A stretch of DNA of 27,359 nucleotides from NCBI GenBank assembly GCA_910584305.1, contig CAJTZW010000018.1:1-27359 (forward strand). Reading direction: 5' to 3'. Made by a program: the position numbers and the translations under genes. A model generated the notes under the pieces. That model did not search any database and was not told where the DNA came from. It saw nothing but the letters and a program-made list of their open reading frames with translations. The stretch is from an uncultured Bacilli bacterium. GTDB taxonomy: Bacteria > Bacillota_I > Bacilli_A > RF39 > UBA660. Below are positions 21,868-27,359 of the stretch, piece by piece (the stretch's first letter is position 1; each line of letters starts with the position of its first letter).

Positions 21868-23514
21868 ATGAGCAAAATTAAAATATTTAGTCTTGGTGGA
21901 CTAAGTGAAAATGGTAAAAATATGTATATTGTTGAAGTCGGGAAAGATATATTTGTTTTAGATGCTGGACTTAAATATGCAGATGATAAAATGTTAGGGG
22001 TTGATTATATTATTCCTAACTATGATTATTTAAAAGAGAATAAAGCTAGAATTAAAGGTATTTTTGTAACACATGGTCATGATAGTCAAATGGGAGCAAT
22101 TCCAGATATACTAAAAGATATTCCAGAATTGGATGTTTATGGGACTGCATTTACAATCGAGATTTTAAAAAATGAGTTAATGGAAGAAAAAATCAATACG
22201 GATCATTTACATGTGATTGTACCTTATAAGAAAATTGAGTTTGGACGCATTAGTGTATTTCCTGTTTCTTTGACTCATTCAGTTCCTGGAACAGTAGGAT
22301 ATGCGATTAATACACCAGATGGTACTATTTTCTATACAGGAAATTTTGTGTTTGATCAAACAATGTCTGGCCCTTATAAGACCGACATTGGTAAATTAGC
22401 CTATATTGGGAAACAAGGGGTTTTATGTCTAATGAGTGAATCACTTTATGCGGATAAAAAGGGGTATACAGCACCCAACAACCGCATTACTTCTATTGTA
22501 CGTGAAACACTTGATACTTGCGAAGGAAGGATTTTATTTAATATTTTTCAAGCACAAATCTATCGTATTCAAGAATTGTTTAATGAAATAATGCATACCG
22601 ATAGAAATGTTGTCATTATGGGGAAACGTTTAGAAAATACCATCCATCAGGCCATTGACATGGGATATATTTCTTTTGATAAAAAAAGAATTTGTAATCT
22701 TCATCATATAAATGATGCGAACATAGTTGTTATTATTTCTGATGAAAGAGAAAAGCCTTTTTCTAATATTAATCGTATTATTAGGGGATATGATAAATTT
22801 ATTAAAATTACAGAGGAAGATACAGTTGTATTTGCGTCTCCTGTTTATGATGGTATGGAAAAAAGTGCTACTAAGGTATTTGATGATATTGCAAAAATAG
22901 GGGCAAATCTAATTATATTGCCTTTGAAAAAGTATTTAGGACATCATGCTTCTAGTGAAGATTTAATGATGATGATTAATTTAATGAATCCTAAATATTA
23001 TTTTCCAGTAATAGGTGAGTATCGCCATCAGGTTGCGAATGCGGAGGCTGCTAAAAAAGTTGGCATTGTAGAAGAAAATATTTTGTTAAAATTAAATGGA
23101 GATGTTGTAACTTTTGATAAGGGCGAACTTGTAGAGAATGCAGGCTCAATTAAGGTTGATGATATTTTGATAGATGGGAAAACCGCAGGAGATATTGGAG
23201 AGCTTGTACTAAAGGATCGTGAGCTATTAAGTGAAAATGGTATTGTGTTAGTGAGTGCTACTTTGGATAAGGCTACTAAAAAAATATTATCAGGGCCTGA
23301 GATTTTGACACGAGGTTTTATTTATGTAAAGGATCATATTGATATTATTAAAGAAGCCCAAAAGATTTCATTGGAGGTAATTCAAGAAAATACAAAACCA
23401 AATTATGTTGATTTTAATAAAATCAAAGCAGGCGTTCGTGATAAACTAGGAAAATATTTATACCATGAAACAGAATGTAAGCCTATGATTTTAATTGTAA
23501 TACAAGAAGTATAA
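21868..23514 (+). CDS. RNase J-family protein with degenerate active site (RNase J2-like)
   Basis: The 548-aa protein has metallo-beta-lactamase, beta-CASP and C-terminal RNase J domains in order. In active RNase J the first metal motif is HxHxDH; here it is VTHGHDSQMGA, i.e. His69, His71, but Ser73 and Gln74 replace Asp and His. Further ligands are altered: YTGNFVFD (Asn159 for the usual Asp), LMSES for the usual SDS, and PVIGEYRH (Ile382 for the His of HGEYR). Bacillus RNase J2 shows the same kind of loss and works as a partner of J1, so a non-catalytic or weakly active subunit of an RNase J complex is likely. A J1 gene is expected elsewhere. GAAAGGAG precedes ATG; it has its own strong promoter and terminator. 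Confidence 0.88.
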   Translation: MSKIKIFSLGGLSENGKNMYIVEVGKDIFVLDAGLKYADDKMLGVDYIIPNYDYLKENKARIKGIFVTHGHDSQMGAIPDILKDIPELDVYGTAFTIEILKNELMEEKINTDHLHVIVPYKKIEFGRISVFPVSLTHSVPGTVGYAINTPDGTIFYTGNFVFDQTMSGPYKTDIGKLAYIGKQGVLCLMSESLYADKKGYTAPNNRITSIVRETLDTCEGRILFNIFQAQIYRIQELFNEIMHTDRNVVIMGKRLENTIHQAIDMGYISFDKKRICNLHHINDANIVVIISDEREKPFSNINRIIRGYDKFIKITEEDTVVFASPVYDGMEKSATKVFDDIAKIGANLIILPLKKYLGHHASSEDLMMMINLMNPKYYFPVIGEYRHQVANAEAAKKVGIVEENILLKLNGDVVTFDKGELVENAGSIKVDDILIDGKTAGDIGELVLKDRELLSENGIVLVSATLDKATKKILSGPEILTRGFIYVKDHIDIIKEAQKISLEVIQENTKPNYVDFNKIKAGVRDKLGKYLYHETECKPMILIVIQEV

Positions 23515-23528
23515 TTCTTGTATTTTTC
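23500..23528 (+). terminator. Terminator overlapping the RNase J-like stop
   Basis: Stem TACAAGAA/TTCTTGTA with the stop codon in the loop, then T5. Confidence 0.85.
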
Positions 23529-23609
23529 TATTTCATAATGTGAACACTTTAATAATTCCTTTTTTTAAAATCTAAAAAATAATTAAAATATTATTTTGTG
23601 ATTTTTTTC

Positions 23610-23639
23610 TTGTCATCGCATAGGATGTTATGGTATACT
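23610..23639 (+). promoter_or_regulatory. rpsB promoter
   Basis: TTGTCA (23610-23615), 18-nt spacer, TGG-TATACT extended -10 (23631-23639). Confidence 0.7.
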
Positions 23640-23654
23640 ATGTATGGCTTTTTC

Positions 23655-23694
23655 AAATAAACACATTATGAATTCTTATGCCGTGTGCTTATTT
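23655..23694 (+). promoter_or_regulatory. Hairpin in the rpsB leader (possible autoregulatory site)
   Basis: The rpsB mRNA leader is about 100 nt. It contains arms AAATAA + CACA and TGTG + TTATTT (23655-23665 / 23684-23694) with one internal mismatch. No T tract follows, so it is not a terminator. Ribosomal-protein leaders often bind their product; whether this one does is unknown. Confidence 0.35.
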
Positions 23695-23747
23695 AAGTGG
23701 TGTAAGTTCGAAATAATGGAAGTGATAACAAAAGGAGGAAAGATAAA

Positions 23748-24770
23748 ATGGCAGTTGTGTCAATGAGTTATTTATTAGAAGCTGGTGTTCACTTTGGTCA
23801 TCAAACCAAAAGATGGAACCCAAAAATGAAAGAGTATATTTTTACTGCAAGAGATGAGATTTATATTATCGATTTACAAAAAACAGCAAAGAAGATTGAA
23901 GAGGCGTATGTTGCTTTAAAGGAAATTGCTGCAAATGGAGGAAAGGTTTTATTTGTTGGAACTAGGAAACAAGCAAGTGAAGCTGTTCGTGAAGAAGCAA
24001 TTCGTTCTAATTCATATTATGTTGCTGAAAGATGGTTAGGTGGAACTTTAACTAATTTCAAAACAATTCGTAGAAGAGTAAAACGTTTAGAACAAATTGA
24101 GAAAATGGAAAAAGATGGGACATTTGATTTATTACCAAAGAAAGAAGTTATTGGTTTAAAGAAAGAGTATGACAAATTAAATAAAATTTTATGTGGTATT
24201 CGTGAAATGAATAAATTACCAGATGCTTTATATATTGTTGATCCATCTAAAGAAGAAATTGCAATTCGTGAAGCTAGAAAGTTACATATTCCAGTATTTG
24301 GTATTGTAGATACTAACTGTGATCCTGATATGGTAGATTATGTTATTCCAGCAAATGACGACGCAATTCGTGCTGTTAAATTAATTACAGGTGTTATGGC
24401 AAATGCAGTTGTTGAAGCTAATGGTGGAAAAATCGTAGAATATGTTAAAGAAGAAGATAAAAAAGGTGATAATGCCAAAGAGATTATGGAAAGAGCATTA
24501 GAAACTGTTAAGAGAAAAGAACCAAGACGTTTTGATAATAAAAAACCAAATCGCCCATTTGAACGTAGAAATAATGATAATAGAAAATCTTTCGAAAATA
24601 AAACTGAAGTAAAAGAACAACCTAAAGAAGAAAAAGTTACTGTTAAAGAGGAAAAAGCTATCGATTTTGATAAAATGACAGTGGCAGAACTTAGAGAAAT
24701 GGCTAAGAGTAAAGAAGTCAAGGGTTATTCAACGATGAAAAAAGCAGAGCTTATTGAAGCTTTAAGATAA
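23748..24770 (+). CDS. rpsB: 30S ribosomal protein S2 with extra C-terminal SAP/Rho-N-like domain
   Basis: Residues 1-225 are a standard S2: SMSYLLEAGVHFGHQTKRWNPKM, FVGTRKQA, ERWLGGTLTNFKTI, PDALYIVDPSKE and IPVFGIVDTNCDPD. S2 proteins are usually about 230-260 aa; this one has 340. The extra part is a charged, Lys/Glu/Asn-rich linker (about 235-305) ending in MTVAELREMAKSKEVKGY...KKAELIEAL (310-340), which looks like a SAP or Rho N-terminal helix-extension-helix nucleic-acid-binding motif. GGAGGA precedes ATG. It is followed by tsf after a 50-nt gap with a hairpin. Confidence 0.95.
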   Translation: MAVVSMSYLLEAGVHFGHQTKRWNPKMKEYIFTARDEIYIIDLQKTAKKIEEAYVALKEIAANGGKVLFVGTRKQASEAVREEAIRSNSYYVAERWLGGTLTNFKTIRRRVKRLEQIEKMEKDGTFDLLPKKEVIGLKKEYDKLNKILCGIREMNKLPDALYIVDPSKEEIAIREARKLHIPVFGIVDTNCDPDMVDYVIPANDDAIRAVKLITGVMANAVVEANGGKIVEYVKEEDKKGDNAKEIMERALETVKRKEPRRFDNKKPNRPFERRNNDNRKSFENKTEVKEQPKEEKVTVKEEKAIDFDKMTVAELREMAKSKEVKGYSTMKKAELIEALR

Positions 24771-24776
24771 AATAGG

Positions 24777-24800
24777 AAAGATGATGTAACAATCATCTTT
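24777..24800 (+). other. Hairpin between rpsB and tsf
   Basis: Perfect 9-bp stem AAAGATGAT/ATCATCTTT with 6-nt loop but almost no T tract. Possibly a weak attenuator or an mRNA-stabilising or processing site that sets the S2 : EF-Ts ratio. Confidence 0.6.
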
Positions 24801-24820
24801 CATTGTAAGGAGAGAAGATT

Positions 24821-25705
24821 ATGATAAGTGCAAGTATGGTAAAGGAACTTAGAGAAAAATCGGGTGCTGGAATGTTAGATTGTAAAAAGGCATTAGAAGC
24901 AACTGAAGGAAATATGGATGTTGCAATTGATTGGTTAAGAGAAAAGGGTATTTCTAAGGCTGCTAAGAAAGCAGACCGTATTGCTGCAGAGGGAGTTGCT
25001 GCTGTTTTAGTAGAAGGGAATCAAGCAGTAGCAATTGAAGTTAATTCTGAAACTGATTTTGTGGCTAAAAATGATGAATTTAAAGAATTGGTGCAATCAA
25101 TTTTGACATTACTTATGAATAGTGATGTAGAAAGTGGAGATGTAGAGGGCGCTCTTGCTCTTCCAATCAATGGTGCTACTTTAAATGATTTAATTATATC
25201 TAAAACAGCTACAATTGGCGAAAAATTAACATTAAGAAGATTTGTTAAATTAACTAAAAATGATAATGAATCATTTGGTTCTTATATTCATATGGGTGGT
25301 AGAATTGCTGTACTTACTCAAGTAGCAGGGGCAGGTGAAGAGGTAGCAAAAGAAGTTGCTATGCATGTAGCTGCTATGAGACCTAAGTATGTACGTGAAT
25401 CAGAAGTACCTGAAGTGGAAATTGAAAAAGAGAAAGAAATTGCTCGTGAGCAATTATTAAACGAAGGAAAACCAGCTGATAGAATTGATAATATTTTGGT
25501 TGGTAAAATAAAGAAATATTATGAAGATGTTTGTTTATTAAATCAAGTATTTATTAAAGCAGAAAATAAAGAAACTGTAGAGAAATATATTGCGCAAAAT
25601 GGTGGGACTCTTACAACTATGGTTCGTTTCGAAGTAGGAGAAGGAATCGAAAAGAAAGAGGAAAACTTTGCAGAAGAAGTAGCAAAACAAATTGCAGGAA
25701 AATAG
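24821..25705 (+). CDS. tsf: Elongation factor Ts
   Basis: EF-Ts is the guanine nucleotide exchange factor for EF-Tu. The 294 aa have the N-terminal UBA-like domain with VKELREKSGAGMLDCKKALEA and DWLREKGISKAAKKADRIAAEG, then the core signature SETDFVAKNDEF, followed by two dimerisation-type subdomains (HVAAMRPKYV, YYEDVCLLNQVFIK). The length is normal. AAGGAGAG lies 8 nt before ATG. It is in the common rpsB-tsf order; a terminator closes the unit right at the stop codon. Confidence 0.97.
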   Translation: MISASMVKELREKSGAGMLDCKKALEATEGNMDVAIDWLREKGISKAAKKADRIAAEGVAAVLVEGNQAVAIEVNSETDFVAKNDEFKELVQSILTLLMNSDVESGDVEGALALPINGATLNDLIISKTATIGEKLTLRRFVKLTKNDNESFGSYIHMGGRIAVLTQVAGAGEEVAKEVAMHVAAMRPKYVRESEVPEVEIEKEKEIAREQLLNEGKPADRIDNILVGKIKKYYEDVCLLNQVFIKAENKETVEKYIAQNGGTLTTMVRFEVGEGIEKKEENFAEEVAKQIAGK

Positions 25706-25727
25706 GAATTTACATTCCTTTTTTTCT
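25704..25727 (+). terminator. Terminator after tsf
   Basis: Stem AGGAAT/ATTCCT with 4-nt loop, then T7; the left arm overlaps the tsf stop codon. Confidence 0.8.
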
Positions 25728-25786
25728 TTATGTGAGGAGAAATTAAAATTTAAGATATAATTTATTTTGAATGTTATTAAAAGATA

Positions 25787-25815
25787 TTGAATATTTTTTA
25801 TATAAATATTATAAT
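25787..25815 (+). promoter_or_regulatory. frr promoter
   Basis: TTGAAT (25787-25792), 17-nt spacer, TATAAT (25810-25815). The leader to the frr start is about 17 nt. Confidence 0.8.
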
Positions 25816-25838
25816 AGATAGTAAGGAGAGATACATGT

Positions 25839-26381
25839 ATGGATGATATTTTATTAGAGACAGAAGAAAAGATGACTGCGGCAATTGCGAATATGGAAAA
25901 GAGATTTTTAAATATACGTGCTGGACGTGCGAATCCCTCTATATTAAATGGAGTGGTAGTGCCTTATTATGGAGTGGATACTCCTTTAGTTCAACTTGCA
26001 ACGATTTCAATTCCAGAGGCTAGACAACTTTGTATTAAGCCTTTTGATAAAAGTACGATTGGAGCGATTGAAAAAGCTATTTATGAAGCTAATGTAGGTC
26101 TTACTCCAAATAATAATGGTGAAACGATTATTTTAAATATTCCAGCTTTAACAGAAGAAACCAGAAGAGAATATGTAAAACAAGCAAAAGCAATCTCTGA
26201 GGAGGCTAAAATAGCACTTCGAAATATTCGTCAAGATGCGAATACGGGTATTAAGAAATTAGAACTTCCAGAAGATTCTATTAAGGATGGTCAAGATCAA
26301 GTACAAGAATTAATACAAAAGTATAATAAAATTGTAGAGGAAAAGGCGAAGGAAAAAGAAACTGAACTTATGACGGTTTAA
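25839..26381 (+). CDS. frr: Ribosome recycling factor
   Basis: RRF splits the post-termination ribosome together with EF-G. The 180 aa (usual 185) have the signatures NIRAGRANPSIL, PLVQLATISIPEARQL and the C-terminal RQDANTGIKKLE within the long three-helix bundle. The ATG at 25839 is chosen because the ATG four bases earlier (25835) is out of frame and ends at once; AAGGAGAG lies upstream. It has its own promoter and terminator. The pyrH gene that usually lies between tsf and frr is missing. Confidence 0.96.
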   Translation: MDDILLETEEKMTAAIANMEKRFLNIRAGRANPSILNGVVVPYYGVDTPLVQLATISIPEARQLCIKPFDKSTIGAIEKAIYEANVGLTPNNNGETIILNIPALTEETRREYVKQAKAISEEAKIALRNIRQDANTGIKKLELPEDSIKDGQDQVQELIQKYNKIVEEKAKEKETELMTV

Positions 26382-26393
26382 AAATTTTGATAT

Positions 26394-26420
26394 TAAAGAT
26401 GATGCAACCCATCTTTTTTT
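26394..26420 (+). terminator. Terminator after frr
   Basis: Stem AAAGATG/CATCTTT with 8-nt loop and T7. Confidence 0.8.
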
Positions 26421-26423
26421 GTT

Positions 26424-26451
26424 TTGTGAATCTTTTTATTTTGTGTATAAT
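26424..26451 (+). promoter_or_regulatory. Promoter of the HTH/helical-repeat gene
   Basis: TTGTGA (26424-26429), 16-nt spacer, TATAAT (26446-26451). It places the transcript start after the TTG at 26454, supporting the ATG at 26475 as start. Confidence 0.65.
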
Positions 26452-26474
26452 ACTTGATAAGGGAGTGGTATTTT

Positions 26475-27260
26475 ATGTATAGTGGGGAAACAAAACAGAA
26501 GGCCTTTTCTCATTTTAAAAAATATTCAATATCAGAGATTTCAAAATTATTAAAGGTAGGCAAATTTACTTTGTATTTATGGAGAAAACAATATATGAAA
26601 CAGGATGAACAATATGATTCTGTGAAACATATTATTAAGATGGGAACATTAGGAGAGGTCGAATGTATAAAAATTGCGTATATGATGAATCCTAAAATTC
26701 AATCTGCTATAGTAAAAAGGTATATCAGTGAAGCAATGTTTGAACCTGCTATTTCGATTTGTGAGAATTATCCAACAGATGAAGTGTTTCAGAGCCAATT
26801 AGCAACAATATATATTGCTTTAGGAGAACGTGATAAAGCAATATGTATTTGTGAGAAGTATCCTACAAACGAAATATTACAAAGACAATTGGTGGCTATT
26901 AAAAAGTCTAAGCCGTGTGCAAAACATGTTTTGGATGATATTCGATTAAAACTTTCTACGAATGAGGTTGATATGGAGGATGTGAATCTTTTAAAGGAAA
27001 TAGAGTCACAAATGGATTCAAATCTTTACAAATTTGTATTGGTAGCGCTTTATCATCGATTGGGTTTGTTAAAATCAGCACTTACTGTTTTAAAGTCTAT
27101 AGATTCAGAATATGATAAGTATAAGAATTTATTATTTACTAAGTTAACAAGTAAAAAACAGAATTTCTATGATTTAGGGTTATATGATAAAGTCATTCCG
27201 TGGCGAGTAAATCTTGAAGATGGAAAACAGCCACAGAAGATTAAAAAAACATTACATTAA
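26475..27260 (+). CDS. HTH protein with TPR-like helical repeats (function unknown)
   Basis: A 261-aa protein. The N-terminus (about 5-45) holds a helix-turn-helix, YSISEISKLLKVGKFTLYLWRKQ, like the transposase/Hin-type HTH. The rest is helical. Two imperfect repeats are visible, EPAISICENYPTDEVFQSQL and KAICICEKYPTNEILQRQL, about 35 residues apart, as in TPR-like arrays, with more helices to the end. I use the ATG at 26475 (GGGAGTGG upstream). A DNA-binding domain fused to a repeat scaffold suggests a regulator or adaptor; there is no recombinase catalytic domain, so it is not a transposase. A terminator follows. Confidence 0.7.
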   Translation: MYSGETKQKAFSHFKKYSISEISKLLKVGKFTLYLWRKQYMKQDEQYDSVKHIIKMGTLGEVECIKIAYMMNPKIQSAIVKRYISEAMFEPAISICENYPTDEVFQSQLATIYIALGERDKAICICEKYPTNEILQRQLVAIKKSKPCAKHVLDDIRLKLSTNEVDMEDVNLLKEIESQMDSNLYKFVLVALYHRLGLLKSALTVLKSIDSEYDKYKNLLFTKLTSKKQNFYDLGLYDKVIPWRVNLEDGKQPQKIKKTLH

Positions 27261-27284
27261 AGTTTTGTCTTTATACGATAGTGG

Positions 27285-27305
27285 AGGTGTTTTTGCACCT
27301 TTTTC
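27285..27305 (+). terminator. Terminator after the HTH/helical-repeat gene
   Basis: Short stem AGGTG/CACCT (plus one U-G pair) followed by T5. Nothing further is seen to the window end. Confidence 0.65.
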
Positions 27306-27359
27306 TGTCAATAATATAGGAAAATGTCTCAAAAAAATTTAAACATTAACGGGAAAATC

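Noticed and set aside
1..27359. CRISPR arrays, rRNA genes, replication origins and insertion sequences with terminal repeats.
   Set aside because: None seen on reading: no regularly spaced repeats, no rRNA sequence, no DnaA-box cluster and no transposase with inverted ends.

Overview
The window is AT-rich Gram-positive DNA. It has strong Shine-Dalgarno sites, TTGACA/TATAAT promoters (several with an extended TGn -10), short leaders and many intrinsic terminators. UGA acts as a stop (for example the thioredoxin and YugP-type genes), so this is not a Mycoplasma-code organism. Housekeeping content and protein style suggest a small-genome, Bacilli-like or Mollicutes-related gut Firmicute (RF39/Erysipelotrichia type); that placement is inference.

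Layout. 1-3806: tail of an Rpn-type transposase/nuclease, then a truB - cysteine desulfurase - thioredoxin - DsbD/CcdA-like operon. 3807-9520: an accessory, decaying block. An FAD oxidoreductase gene keeps its start and its 3' half, but its middle is replaced by about 1 kb of foreign-looking DNA with 22-bp direct repeats, a small hypothetical gene and strong hairpins. Four single-gene minus-strand units follow: a zinc-dependent phospholipase C-like protein, a DUF3419/BtaA-like protein, a frameshifted nucleotidyltransferase, and a radical SAM gene carrying a nonsense codon plus an 11-bp tandem duplication. Three of the four share a near-identical promoter box. 9530-9702: two tRNA genes (Leu-TAG and a CAT-anticodon tRNA) on the minus strand. 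9910-13489: cysS, a YugP-type membrane zinc peptidase and miaB.

13490-15246 is the most striking part. It holds a prepilin-like surface protein of 499 aa whose C-terminus looks like the variable region of a diversity-generating-retroelement (DGR) target. Its promoter has a G9 tract between -35 and -10, as in phase-variable promoters. No reverse transcriptase or template repeat was seen in the window. 15302-17653 holds three unrecognised genes.

17734-27260 is mostly core: mutL, two zinc-ribbon membrane proteins, an RNase J paralogue with a degraded active site (J2-like), rpsB with an extra C-terminal domain, tsf, frr (without pyrH in between) and an HTH protein with helical repeats.
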